This document shows, piece by piece, positions 28,695 through 37,196 of a stretch of DNA of 64,000 bases. Position numbers and translations under genes: made by a program. Position 1 is the stretch's first letter. Each line of letters starts with the position of its first letter. The notes beneath the pieces are model-generated. The model did not search any database and was not told the origin of the DNA. It saw nothing but the letters and a program-made list of their open reading frames with translations. Source of the stretch: Microbacterium natoriense (GTDB lineage Bacteria; Actinomycetota; Actinomycetes; Actinomycetales; Microbacteriaceae); contig NZ_JAUSXV010000001.1 of the NCBI RefSeq assembly GCF_030816295.1, forward strand, positions 3,286,001 to 3,350,000, in the 5' to 3' direction.

Positions 28695-29702
28695 ATGAAC
28701 GCGCCGGCTGGGTGGTACGACGACGGCTCCGGCCGTCAGCGCTGGTGGGACGGTTCGCAGTGGACCGAGCACTTCTACGCGCAGGCGGAGGCCGCGGCAT
28801 CCGCTCAGCCGGCAGACATCGCTCCGGCGGGAGCGGCCGCACCGGTCGCTCCCGCCGCCGATGCCGCCCCGTTCGCGCCGCCTTACGTGATGGCGATCGG
28901 TGCGACGACTCCGGGCGCAGACGTCGCCGCAGCCGTACCGGCGCATCCGGGGTACGCTCAGCCCTTCTCTCCCTCTGTGCGACCGACGCCGAGGTTCCCT
29001 GTACTCGGCGTCATCGGACTGTGCATCGTCGGGCTCGGCATCGTGCTCTCCTGCATCCCGCCGATCGCCGCCGCCGGCTGGGTCGCACTCGGTGCAGGCT
29101 TCGTGCTGTCGATCGCCTCGCTGTTCCTGCGCAGCGCCAAATGGCCGGGTGTCGTCGCCCTCGGCGCCACAGGCCTCGGAGCCGTGCTCGCGACCGCCGT
29201 CGCGCTGATCTCCTTCACCGCTCCGGTCACGTCGGTGTCTCCCGACGCCGGCGGTTCCAGCGCAGAAGGCGGCTCGACACTCGACGACGACTCGAAGGAG
29301 ACCGTGCCGACGGACCCCGGCGAGATCGAAGGGGCCGAGATGACCGCGTTCGCCGATCTCGAGGTGGGCGATTGCATCCCGCTCATCGACTACGGCGACG
29401 ACATGATCTATGAGCTGCCCGTCGTGCCCTGCGACACTCCGCACACCGACGAGGTCTTCTTCATCTTCGACGTCGAGGACGGCGAATTCCCCGGCGACGA
29501 GTCGCTGGAGGAGACGGCGTGGTCAGGCTGCCTGGCCGAGTTCGAGCGCTATGTCGGGCTTGACTACGACGATTCCGAACTCGACTTCTACACCTATCAG
29601 CCGACGAAATCTTCGTGGAGTCGCTGGGACGATCGCACCGTCCAATGCATCCTCTACAGCATCGACGACGTCACCGGCACGCTGGCCGGCACGGCCCGCT
29701 GA
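28695..29702 (+). CDS. DUF2510 membrane protein with septum-formation-like C-terminal domain
   Basis: This 335-residue protein repeats the DUF2510 N-terminus of its neighbour nearly residue for residue. A shorter linker and three TM helices (about 100-185) lead to a different outer domain: LEVGDCIPLID, VVPCDTPHTDEVFFIFDV, WSGCLAEFERYVG and VQCILYSIDD. The paired cysteines and the VGDC/VPC-H pattern match septum-formation (PF13845-like) proteins. It lies in the same transcript as the preceding gene. Confidence 0.75.
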   Translation: MNAPAGWYDDGSGRQRWWDGSQWTEHFYAQAEAAASAQPADIAPAGAAAPVAPAADAAPFAPPYVMAIGATTPGADVAAAVPAHPGYAQPFSPSVRPTPRFPVLGVIGLCIVGLGIVLSCIPPIAAAGWVALGAGFVLSIASLFLRSAKWPGVVALGATGLGAVLATAVALISFTAPVTSVSPDAGGSSAEGGSTLDDDSKETVPTDPGEIEGAEMTAFADLEVGDCIPLIDYGDDMIYELPVVPCDTPHTDEVFFIFDVEDGEFPGDESLEETAWSGCLAEFERYVGLDYDDSELDFYTYQPTKSSWSRWDDRTVQCILYSIDDVTGTLAGTAR

Positions 29703-29710
29703 GGAGCCGA

Positions 29711-30820
29711 TCAGTCCTCTTCTTTGCGCTTGCGCCAGCGGATGCCGGCCGAGATGAAGCCGTCGAGGTCGCCGTCGAAGACGGCCATCGGGTTGCCGGA
29801 CTCGTGCCCGGTGCGCAGGTCTTTGACGAGCTGCTGTCCGTAGAGGAAGTACGAGCGCATCTGGTCGCCCCAGCTCGCCGTGATGTTGCCGGCGAGCTCC
29901 TTCTTCTTCGCAGCTTCCTGTTCCTTCTGCAGCAGCAGGAGGCGGGTCTGCAGCACGCGCATGGCCGCCGCACGGTTCTGGATCTGCGACTTCTCGTTCT
30001 GCATCGACACGACGATGCCGGTCGGAAGGTGCGTGAGGCGCACGGCAGAGTCGGTCGTGTTGACCGACTGGCCGCCAGGGCCAGAGGAGCGGAACACGTC
30101 GACGCGGATGTCGCTCTCGGGGATGTCGACCTCGGTCGCCTCCTCCATGAGCGGGATGACCTCGACCGCGGCGAACGAGGTCTGACGCTTGTCGGCTGAG
30201 CCGAAGGGGCTGATGCGCGCGAGGCGGTGCGTGCCCGCCTCGACCGAGATGGTCCCGAACGCATAAGGGGCGTCGATCTCGAACGTGGCCGACTTGATGC
30301 CGGCGCCTTCGGCGTACGACGTGTCCATGACCTTCACCGGGTACTTGTGGCGCTCAGCCCAGCGCAGGTACATGCGCATGAGCATCTCGGCGAAGTCGGT
30401 GGCGTCGTCGCCTCCGGCGCCCGAACGGATCGTGATGATCGCGCTGCGCTCGTCGTATTCGCCGTCGAGCAGCGTCTGCACCTCGAGCTGGCTGATGATG
30501 TCGGTGAGAGCGGCGAGCTCGGCACGTGCTTCGGTCGCCGACTCCTCGTCGCCCATCTCGTTGGCGAGTTCGACGAGGACCTCGAGGTCGTCGAGACGGC
30601 TTCCGATGGCCGTGACCCGCGCGAGTGCCGACTGCCGGTGGCTCAGCGCGCTGGTCACCTTCTGCGCCCGCTCGGTGTCATCCCAGAGATCTGGGGCACC
30701 GGCCTCTTCACTCAGTCGGGCGATATCGGAACGGAGCGTCTCGACATCGATGACCTCGCGGATGTCACCGTAGGTGAGTCGCAGGGCCTGGATGTCGGCG
30801 GAGAGATCGAGTTCGAGCAT
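29711..30820 (-). CDS. prfB: Peptide chain release factor 2
   Basis: This 369-residue factor has an N-terminal coiled domain, the stop-codon-reading tripeptide SPF (ISPFGSADKRQ) and the hydrolysis motif GGQ (RSSGPGGQSVNTTDSAV). It reads UGA and UAA. The gene is one uninterrupted frame, so the autoregulatory +1 frameshift of many bacteria is absent. prfB normally leads prfB-ftsE-ftsX-smpB; here two opposing genes separate it from ftsE. Confidence 0.97.
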   Translation of the reverse strand: MLELDLSADIQALRLTYGDIREVIDVETLRSDIARLSEEAGAPDLWDDTERAQKVTSALSHRQSALARVTAIGSRLDDLEVLVELANEMGDEESATEARAELAALTDIISQLEVQTLLDGEYDERSAIITIRSGAGGDDATDFAEMLMRMYLRWAERHKYPVKVMDTSYAEGAGIKSATFEIDAPYAFGTISVEAGTHRLARISPFGSADKRQTSFAAVEVIPLMEEATEVDIPESDIRVDVFRSSGPGGQSVNTTDSAVRLTHLPTGIVVSMQNEKSQIQNRAAAMRVLQTRLLLLQKEQEAAKKKELAGNITASWGDQMRSYFLYGQQLVKDLRTGHESGNPMAVFDGDLDGFISAGIRWRKRKEED

Positions 30821-30835
30821 GGCTTCCTTAGCCTA
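30818..30835 (-). promoter_or_regulatory. prfB promoter (-10 TAGGCT) with short leader
   Basis: TAGGCT (30835-30830 minus) is nine bases from the ATG. AAGGA overlaps its end, so translation could use either a very short leader or none. It faces the MFS promoter 10 bases away. Confidence 0.5.
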
Positions 30836-30845
30836 CTCTGCCGAG

Positions 30846-30861
30846 TAGAGTCGCAGTGATG
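30846..30861 (+). promoter_or_regulatory. Leaderless promoter of the MFS gene
   Basis: TAGAGT (30846-30851), seven bases, then ATG at 30859. It is back to back with the prfB -10. Confidence 0.5.
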
Positions 30862-32121
30862 AGCAGTGCATCGGTGGTCCTGAAGAAGTTCGGGCCCATG
30901 GTGTACCTGCCGACCATCCTGTTCTCGCTCGGCGAGGGTGCGGTCATCCCCCTGATCCCCGTCGTGGCTTCGCGCATGGGCGCCGACATCGCTCTCGCGG
31001 CCCTCATCTCCGCAGCTCTCGTGGTCGGTCAGCTGTGCGGCAACCTGCCTGCGGGGTGGGCCGTCTCGCGGCTCGGGGAGCGCTTCACGATGGTGATCGC
31101 CGGCGTGGTCGCGATCGTCGCGGGAGTCGCCATGGTGTTCGCCGCGTCGCCGGGAGTGCTCGCGGCATCCGTCTTCCTCCTGGGATTCTGCGCTGCGGCC
31201 TTCGGCCTCGCCCGGCACGCTTTCATGACGACCCGTGTGCCCCTCGATTTCCGCGCCAGAGCGCTGTCTCTGCTCGGCGGGAGCTTCCGCCTCGGCGTCT
31301 TCGTCGGCCCGTTCATCGCGGCGGGGCTGCTGCACCTGTTCGGTTCGGAGGCGGCGGCGTTCTGGTTCTTCCTCGGCTGCCTGGTCGTGATGGTGGCGTT
31401 GGTGCTGTTCGGACCGGATCCGGAGAAGACGATCCCGGTCGCAGCGCCCGCGCTGCAGGCCGAGGACTCGGGCGAGGCGGTCAGCGGATCGATTCCGACG
31501 ATCGAGCGCGCCGGCGTCCTGCGGACCATGTGGCTGCAGCGCTCGGTTCTGGGCCGACTCGGTCTCGCCGCCGCGTCGCTGTCGGCGGTGCGCAGCGCTC
31601 GTCAGGTGCTGCTTCCGCTGTGGGGAATCTCTCTCGGTCTGGATGCCTCGACGATCGCGCTCGTGGTCGGCGTCTCCGGCGCGATCGACTTCGCCTTGTT
31701 CTATGCGAGCGGCCAGGTGATGGACCGCTTCGGACGGCTCTGGGCAGCGATGCCCGCCATGGTGCTGATGGGCGCGGGGTTCCTCGCGCTGTCGTTCACG
31801 CACGACCTTGACGACTCGGTGTTGTGGTTCGGGATGTTCGCGGCGGTCCTCGGCGTGGGCAACGGCCTGTCCAGCGGCATCCTGCTCACGCTCGGCGCCG
31901 ACGTGGCTCCCAAGAGCGAGCCGGCGGCCTTCCTCGGGTCGTGGCGGACGCTGACGGATGCCGGTGGCGCGATCGCCCCGCTGCTGATCTCGGCCATCGT
32001 CGCCGTCGCCTCGCTGCCGGTGGCCGCAGCAACCATGGGCGTGCTCGGTGTGGCAGGAGCAGCCGGGTTCCTGCGCTGGATCCCGATGTTCGTGCCGCGG
32101 AACAAGGGCACCGAAACATGA
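30859..32121 (+). CDS. Major facilitator superfamily transporter
   Basis: This 420-residue protein has 12 predicted helices in two halves. It has an MFS-like GWAVSRLGERF loop between helices 2 and 3 and a central cytoplasmic loop of about 35 residues. The substrate is unknown; the closest class is drug-efflux-like MFS. The stop overlaps the Nudix start (ATGA), so the two are co-expressed. Confidence 0.85.
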   Translation: MSSASVVLKKFGPMVYLPTILFSLGEGAVIPLIPVVASRMGADIALAALISAALVVGQLCGNLPAGWAVSRLGERFTMVIAGVVAIVAGVAMVFAASPGVLAASVFLLGFCAAAFGLARHAFMTTRVPLDFRARALSLLGGSFRLGVFVGPFIAAGLLHLFGSEAAAFWFFLGCLVVMVALVLFGPDPEKTIPVAAPALQAEDSGEAVSGSIPTIERAGVLRTMWLQRSVLGRLGLAAASLSAVRSARQVLLPLWGISLGLDASTIALVVGVSGAIDFALFYASGQVMDRFGRLWAAMPAMVLMGAGFLALSFTHDLDDSVLWFGMFAAVLGVGNGLSSGILLTLGADVAPKSEPAAFLGSWRTLTDAGGAIAPLLISAIVAVASLPVAAATMGVLGVAGAAGFLRWIPMFVPRNKGTET

Positions 32122-32675
32122 CGCTGGCGGCTGACGTCCGGCAGCTCGTCAGCGCGTTCGCTCCGCGCTCCCCTCGCGACGACGCTGCGCGAGCAGACTT
32201 CGCCACGCATTTTCCCGACGACTTCGGCCCGGTGCGGCGCGATGACGGCCCGAGCCACGCGACCGCGTCGGCGTTCGTCTTCGATCCGACGCTCGCCCGC
32301 ACGCTGCTCGTCTTCCACCGCAAGGGCCGGTTCTGGGTGCAGCCCGGCGGTCATCTCGAGGACGATGACGCCTCGATAGCGGATGCCGCGCTGCGTGAGC
32401 TCCGTGAGGAGACGGGCGTCACGGCATCCGTCTCGAACCCGTTCCTCTACGACCTCGACCACCACGCCCTGTCGTCGGCCTTCGGCCGGTGCGCCTCTCA
32501 CCTCGACATCGGCGTGGCGGTCATCGTGCCGACCGCCGCCGCGCTGACGGTGAGCGAGGAGTCGGAGGACGTGCGGTGGTGGCCGATCGACGGCCTGCCG
32601 GCTGATGTGCCCGAGGGGTTCGAGCGGCGGGTGCGCTCGCTGCTCGACGTGCTTCGGGCCCGCGCGACGGGCTGA
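32118..32675 (+). CDS. Nudix hydrolase
   Basis: This 185-residue protein has the Nudix box GGHLEDDDASIADAALRELREETG, in the longer-spaced form with GHxE at the start and the RELREETG helix that binds Mg. It should hydrolyse a nucleoside-diphosphate-linked compound. The substrate cannot be told. It is translated with the MFS gene and faces the tad operon tail to tail. Confidence 0.88.
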   Translation: MTLAADVRQLVSAFAPRSPRDDAARADFATHFPDDFGPVRRDDGPSHATASAFVFDPTLARTLLVFHRKGRFWVQPGGHLEDDDASIADAALRELREETGVTASVSNPFLYDLDHHALSSAFGRCASHLDIGVAVIVPTAAALTVSEESEDVRWWPIDGLPADVPEGFERRVRSLLDVLRARATG

Positions 32676-32676
32676 C

Positions 32677-33105
32677 TCACTGGAGCGCGGTGCGGCTGGT
32701 CCCGGTCGACTCCAGAGGGACCCCCTCGGGTACGAACGGACTCAGCAGCGGTGGATGCCACACGCCCGCCACCGTCACCCGAGCCGAGACTCCGTCGGGT
32801 GTCCCCGCGCTGACGAGGACGGCGTCGGTGGGAGTGGCGGCGAGCAGCGCCTCCGCCTGCTCGAGCACGCCGTCATCGGTGAGTTCTGCATGGGGTGCGG
32901 CAGCGTCGATCGAGAACGTGAAGCCGTCGGCCCCGGCGAGCGCTGCCGAGTCTGCGAGGGAGTCGAGCCGCTTCTGCGTGATGTACAGGTCGGTCGCGCA
33001 CACGCACACGAAGATCACGGCGATCGCGAGAAGCGCGTAGCCGAGCGCGAGCAGCAGCACGCTGCCCTCGTCATCCGCATCGCGTCTCGACGTCATCCTC
33101 CGCAT
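32677..33105 (-). CDS. TadG/Rv3654c-like pilus-associated membrane protein
   Basis: This 142-residue protein has a charged N-terminus, DDEGSVLLLALGYALLAIAVIFVCVCATDLY as a single TadG-type helix, then QKRLDSLADSAALAGAD, typical of TadG-like (PF13400-type) proteins. The C-terminal part is outside the cell. The ATG at 33105 has GGAGG nine bases upstream; a GTG at 33111 overlaps the previous stop but is too close to it. It is last in the tad operon. Confidence 0.78.
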   Translation of the reverse strand: MRRMTSRRDADDEGSVLLLALGYALLAIAVIFVCVCATDLYITQKRLDSLADSAALAGADGFTFSIDAAAPHAELTDDGVLEQAEALLAATPTDAVLVSAGTPDGVSARVTVAGVWHPPLLSPFVPEGVPLESTGTSRTALQ

Positions 33106-33107
33106 CG

Positions 33108-33563
33108 TCACCCTCCTCCCCACAGGCGCGAGATCTTCTGCACGGCAGATGCCTCGACGGGGATCGCGGTCGAGCGATCGAGTCCGAAGAGCGAGGGCAT
33201 CAGGGGAAGCGACACGCGGGTCAGCACCGTGACGGTGACCGTGGCTCCGGCCGTCGGGCACCCCGACGCCGCGGGGACGCACGACAGACTGACGTCGACG
33301 GCATCCGCGTCGAGACCGTACTCCTCGACGATGCCCGCGAGCACCTGTTCGCTGCGCGCGACGGCGGCATCCGCGTCGGGCGCCAAGGAGATCACGCGCG
33401 CGGTGTGCCGTGCCGCCGCTTCGACGCCGAGGGTCTGCTCCTGGATGACCCCGAGAGCCGCGATCAGGTACACCAGCGGGACGAGCAGGATCAGTCCGAC
33501 GGTGATGAACTCGAGCGCGGCCGATCCCTCGTCATCCGTCACCCAGCGATTCCATCGGCGCAT
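33108..33563 (-). CDS. TadE-like pseudopilin (second copy)
   Basis: This 151-residue protein begins DDEGSAALEFITVGLILLVPLVYLI, the E-plus-hydrophobic helix of TadE pseudopilins cleaved by the prepilin peptidase. The C-terminal domain has two Cys (LSCVPAASGCP) that may form a disulfide. The ATG follows GGAGG by nine bases and overlaps the preceding gene by 32 bases. Confidence 0.8.
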   Translation of the reverse strand: MRRWNRWVTDDEGSAALEFITVGLILLVPLVYLIAALGVIQEQTLGVEAAARHTARVISLAPDADAAVARSEQVLAGIVEEYGLDADAVDVSLSCVPAASGCPTAGATVTVTVLTRVSLPLMPSLFGLDRSTAIPVEASAVQKISRLWGGG

Positions 33564-33933
33564 GCGCTTCCACCTCCAACGCATAGGGAAGTCCGATGAG
33601 CCCGATGATCGGGAGGGTGGTCCGCACGCGCATCTCGATGACCTGCTGGCCGCCCGCATCCGCCGTGCTCACCGCGACGTCCTCCGCATACGACGCGCCC
33701 ACCGCCCTGGTAATGGCCAGCCGCGTCCGCTCCGCCCCCTCTTCGGGAGTCGTGTCTGCGAGAGCTGCGTAATAGGCTCCCTCGACCGCGGCGTCGTGAA
33801 CCACGTTGCGCACGTAGGTGGCCAGAGCGAGTTGCAGCACCGCGAGCGTCAACAGAGTGAGCAGCGTACCGACGAGCACGAACTCCACCGGGCTGGAGCC
33901 CCGCTCGTCCGCGAGTTCTCGACGCAGGTTCAT
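33532..33933 (-). CDS. TadE-like pseudopilin
   Basis: This 133-residue protein has the signature ERGSSPVEFVLVGTLLTLLTLAVLQL and the downstream ATYVRNVVHDAAVEGA of TadE. It lies between the pilin-like gene and a second TadE-like gene. Such minor pseudopilins help pilus initiation. Confidence 0.82.
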   Translation of the reverse strand: MNLRRELADERGSSPVEFVLVGTLLTLLTLAVLQLALATYVRNVVHDAAVEGAYYAALADTTPEEGAERTRLAITRAVGASYAEDVAVSTADAGGQQVIEMRVRTTLPIIGLIGLPYALEVEAHAPMESLGDG

Positions 33934-33938
33934 GAGCC

Positions 33939-34136
33939 TCAGAGCCCGGAGACCCGTTCGATGGCCTGCTGGAACAGAGCGCTGAGCGCCGGCCCGGCGA
34001 CGGCCCAGATCACCACCACCAACCCGGCCGTCATCAACGTCACGAGAACCCAGCCCGGCACGTCGCCCGTGTCGTCCTCGGCGAGGTCCCCCATCCAATC
34101 GGCGGTGCGGTTCCACCAGCGTCCGAGTGTCGTCAT
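33939..34136 (-). CDS. Flp-pilin-like small membrane protein
   Basis: This 65-residue protein has an acidic segment (DLAEDDTGDVPG) followed by one helix (WVLVTLMTAGLVVVIWAVAGP) and a short tail. The size and place, between tadC and tadE, fit the Flp major pilin of actinobacterial tad operons. The usual G-ATxEY cleavage site is changed to GDVPGW, so it may be an atypical pilin. Confidence 0.7.
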   Translation of the reverse strand: MTTLGRWWNRTADWMGDLAEDDTGDVPGWVLVTLMTAGLVVVIWAVAGPALSALFQQAIERVSGL

Positions 34137-34157
34137 GGTCGTCCTTTCGTGGTGCGC

Positions 34158-35096
34158 TCAGCCGATGCCGAGTCGCAGGATGAAGAGCCCTGGCCAGATC
34201 GCGAACAGGACCGAGAGCGGCAGGATGAGGAACACGAGAGGAAGGAGCATGAGGATCTCCTTGCGTCCGGCCTGCTCGATCAGCGTGCGCTTGGCGTCCT
34301 CTCGCGCATCTCCCGCCTGGGCGTGCAGCACGCCGGCCAGCGGCGCTCCGTGCTCGAGCGCCGCGATGACCTGGTCGACCGCGCGCGACAGGCCGGGCAG
34401 CTGCAGGCGCGACGCCATCTCCGACAGCGCATCGGCAAGGCCGGAGCCGGTTCCTACCGCGAGCACCACCTGACGCAGCTCCGCAGTCAGTTCGCCTGAC
34501 CCGATGGCCGAGACCCGTCGCAGGGCGTCGAGGAAGCCCTCACCCGCCGAGAGGCACAGGGCGAGGAACTCGAGTGTGGTGGGCAACTCGTCGGTCAGGC
34601 GCATGCGCCGCGCCTTCGCTCTCGCCGTGAGCTGCATGTCGTAGCCGACTGCGACCGCCGCGCCGGACAGGAGCGGAAGCAGCGCCACCGGGGCCGACAT
34701 CCGCCCTGCGAGCACGAGGACGACGAGAAGCACGGCTCCCGCCCCGATCCCGGCGAGCGCCCAGCCGAGCTGCCTGCCGCGGAACCCGGCGGCATCCATG
34801 GTCGCCCCGGCCTGCGACAGCCGATGCCTCAGCGCGTCCCCACCGCCCAGCATCCGTTCGAACGCGTCCTTCGACCGCTGCCACAGCGTCCGTCCGGTGA
34901 TCGGAAGCGCGCCGACGCGGGGAAGAGCGGATGCCGGGAGGTGCGCGTCATCGACCACGTCACGCACATAGGGAGCGATGCGCGTCGGCAACGAGACAGC
35001 GCGCCATCGCGGAAGAGCCGCGAGAATGCTCAGCACTCCCCCGGCGAAGGCGCCTCCGACCAGCAGTGCGAGGGCGAGATGGGTGATCCCGGTCAT
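34158..35096 (-). CDS. tadC: Tad secretion system inner-membrane protein TadC
   Basis: This 312-residue type II secretion F-domain protein has an N-terminal helix, a pair of central helices and two C-terminal ones. The F domain is seen in ELPTTLEFLALCLSAGEGFLDALRRV and ALEHGAPLAGVLHAQAGDAR. It forms the platform for pilus assembly with TadB. The ATG overlaps the tadB stop. Confidence 0.85.
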   Translation of the reverse strand: MTGITHLALALLVGGAFAGGVLSILAALPRWRAVSLPTRIAPYVRDVVDDAHLPASALPRVGALPITGRTLWQRSKDAFERMLGGGDALRHRLSQAGATMDAAGFRGRQLGWALAGIGAGAVLLVVLVLAGRMSAPVALLPLLSGAAVAVGYDMQLTARAKARRMRLTDELPTTLEFLALCLSAGEGFLDALRRVSAIGSGELTAELRQVVLAVGTGSGLADALSEMASRLQLPGLSRAVDQVIAALEHGAPLAGVLHAQAGDAREDAKRTLIEQAGRKEILMLLPLVFLILPLSVLFAIWPGLFILRLGIG

Positions 35097-35950
35097 CCGA
35101 ACCACCGCCCGGGTTCTGCCAGCCGCCCGATCCGGATCATCACCCGGTATGCGATCACCGAGACCGCCGCTCCGATGCAGATGACCAGTACACCCTCGGG
35201 CGTGCCGTAGGCGTCCGCCCCCTCGGGCCTCATCACCAGCAGCCCCAGGATCACCCAGGGCGCGACGGCTCCGAGCACCGCGGCGCCACGTATCCACGAC
35301 TGTCGCGCCTCGACCTCGCCGCGTAGCGCTGCATCGGCTCGCACCGAGGAGGAAAGCGCGCGCAGCACGCTGGTCAGCTCGGTTCCGCCGACCTGTCGTG
35401 CCATCCGCAGCGTCTCGATGATGCGGTCGGCGATCGGGTCGGCGAGGGTGGTCTTGAGGCGGTCGAGGCTGGTGTCGAAACGCCCCGTCGAGTGCAGATC
35501 ACGCGCGAAGACCACGAAGGCGGGCCGCAGCGTCGACGGCGCGGATTCCGCCAGGCCGGCGACGGCGTCGGGCAGCGACAGCCCGACGCGGATCGATGCG
35601 ATCAGCAGGTCGCATACATCGGGCCACAGCTGCCTCCGCGCCTTGCGCAGCCGCAGCCGCCTCGAACGCAGGTACAGCACGGGCGTCCACGCACCTGCGA
35701 GTCCGGCGAGGACGGCGAGCGTCGGGAGTCCTGTCAGCAGCCACACGACGGATGCGGCGGCGAGCGCCACCGCGACGATCACGACCACGACCCCGCGAGG
35801 AGCGACGGATGGAAGACCCGCCTCCTCGATGAGTCTGACCAGGTGTCCGCGAGGTGCCGCCGCGGCAGCGCGCTCGCGATGGGGCCAGAGCCACGGCGAC
35901 AGGCACAGGAGGATGCCGGCCGCGAACATCGCGCCGAGGAGAGCGGTCAT
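35093..35950 (-). CDS. tadB: Tad secretion system inner-membrane protein TadB
   Basis: This 285-residue T2SSF protein has paired helices near the N-terminus, the F domain (DLLIASIRVGLSLPDAVAGL ... TLRMARQVGGTELTSVLRAL) and two C-terminal helices. The start is the ATG at 35950, which overlaps the tadA stop (TGATG). Confidence 0.87.
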   Translation of the reverse strand: MTALLGAMFAAGILLCLSPWLWPHRERAAAAAPRGHLVRLIEEAGLPSVAPRGVVVVIVAVALAAASVVWLLTGLPTLAVLAGLAGAWTPVLYLRSRRLRLRKARRQLWPDVCDLLIASIRVGLSLPDAVAGLAESAPSTLRPAFVVFARDLHSTGRFDTSLDRLKTTLADPIADRIIETLRMARQVGGTELTSVLRALSSSVRADAALRGEVEARQSWIRGAAVLGAVAPWVILGLLVMRPEGADAYGTPEGVLVICIGAAVSVIAYRVMIRIGRLAEPGRWFG

Positions 35951-37125
35951 CACCCCACCTCCAGGCGCCGGAGGTCGCCCCGGGTGAGAGCGTCGTCGTA
36001 CAGATAGACGGGCCTCGTGATGATCTGGCCGTCCACGACCTCGCCGGTGGGGGCGATCACTTCGTACACGCGTCGAGTGCCGTCGGAATCCCGGCCGCAG
36101 TGGACGACGAGATCGACCGATGAGGCGAGGGCCGGAGCGATGAAGGCGCGATCGATGTTCCGTCCGGCGAGGAGCGGTAGGAGCGCGAGCTTGTCGAGCG
36201 CTTCAGAGGCCGTGTTCGCGTGCACGGTCGCGGCGCCGGGCACGCCGGTGTTCAACGCGAGCACGAGGTCGAGCGCCTCGGCATCGCGCACCTCCCCGAC
36301 GACGAGACGGTCGGGCCGCATACGCAGCGCTTCTTTCACCAATCGCCGCAGAGTGATCTCGCCGGTCCCCTCGATGCTGGCCTGACGCCCCTGCAGCGCG
36401 ACGAGGTCGGGGCCGTCGACAGCCAGCTCGAACGTCTCCTCCACAGTGATGATGCGCTGCTGATCGGCGCAGGCGTGCAGCAGTGCTCCCAGAACGGTCG
36501 TCTTTCCGGCGTGCGTTGCTCCTGAGACGATCACGCTGCGCCCTTCGCGCATCGCCCTCCGAAGCGTGGTGGCCAGCGCCTCGGGCATCGCCCCTTGCAC
36601 CGTCAGTGCATCGAGCGTGCGGTACATCGGCAGGAACTTGCGGATGTTCACGGCCCACGAACCCCGCACGACGTCGGCGATCGCGACGTGCAGTCGCGAT
36701 CCGTCGGGCAGCGAGGCGTCGACGAACGGCTGGCTGATGTCGACCCGCCGGCCGGTCGTCTGCAGCATCCGTTCGACGAGGTCGCGCAGCATCGCATCCG
36801 TCATCCGCAGATCGATGCGCTGGGCCACACCGCCGCGGGCGATATGGATGCGATCGGGACCGTTCAGCCACACCTCTTCGATGGTCGGGTCATCGAGCAG
36901 CGGCTGCAGCACCCCGAAGCCGCTCACCGCGGCGAGCACATCTCGCACGCAGCCGATCTCGTCGTCGATCGTCGCCTCGCCCCGTGAGAGCGCCGCGTCG
37001 TTGAAGCGGCGCACCTCGGCGAGCGCGACGTGCCGTGCTGCGTCGGCATCCACGGAGGGATCGGTGCCTTCGGCACGCAACCGCAGCCGCACGCGCTCGG
37101 CGACCACGATGGACGGATGACTCAC
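35950..37125 (-). CDS. tadA: Tad pilus assembly ATPase TadA/CpaF
   Basis: This 391-residue secretion ATPase has an N-terminal domain (GFGVLQPLLDDPTIEEVWLNGP), Walker A GATHAGKTT, the Asp box VEETFEL and Walker B-like RPDRLVVGEVRDAEALDLV with ATVHANTASEAL. It drives Flp pilus polymerisation. It is first in tadA-tadB-tadC-flp-tadE-tadE-tadG. The TadZ gene that usually precedes it and a prepilin peptidase are not in the window. The start is a GTG without a clear ribosome site. Confidence 0.92.
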   Translation of the reverse strand: MSHPSIVVAERVRLRLRAEGTDPSVDADAARHVALAEVRRFNDAALSRGEATIDDEIGCVRDVLAAVSGFGVLQPLLDDPTIEEVWLNGPDRIHIARGGVAQRIDLRMTDAMLRDLVERMLQTTGRRVDISQPFVDASLPDGSRLHVAIADVVRGSWAVNIRKFLPMYRTLDALTVQGAMPEALATTLRRAMREGRSVIVSGATHAGKTTVLGALLHACADQQRIITVEETFELAVDGPDLVALQGRQASIEGTGEITLRRLVKEALRMRPDRLVVGEVRDAEALDLVLALNTGVPGAATVHANTASEALDKLALLPLLAGRNIDRAFIAPALASSVDLVVHCGRDSDGTRRVYEVIAPTGEVVDGQIITRPVYLYDDALTRGDLRRLEVG

Positions 37126-37164
37126 CCGAGCATCTTCGCAAGAATCGCGAACCGGCCTCGGAAG

Positions 37165-37173
37165 TTATCCACA
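37165..37173 (+). promoter_or_regulatory. Perfect DnaA box (TTATCCACA)
   Basis: TTATCCACA occurs in the 68-base gap between tadA and the divergent unknown gene. It sits just upstream of the TACCAT -10 of that gene. AT-rich nine-mers are rare in DNA of this composition. Confidence 0.55.
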
Positions 37174-37180
37174 GCCCGGA

Positions 37181-37196
37181 TACCATCGAGGCGATG
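37181..37196 (+). promoter_or_regulatory. Leaderless promoter of the 37194 gene
   Basis: TACCAT (37181-37186), seven bases, then ATG at 37194. The DnaA box occupies the spacer region. Confidence 0.5.

Noticed and set aside
30770..30860. Programmed frameshift in prfB
   Set aside because: The RF2 frame is continuous from its ATG and no early in-frame TGA with a CTTTGA-like slip site exists.
36203..36871. Alternative frames within the tad genes
   Set aside because: They overlap TadA fully and lack domains, while TadA keeps Walker motifs in its own frame.
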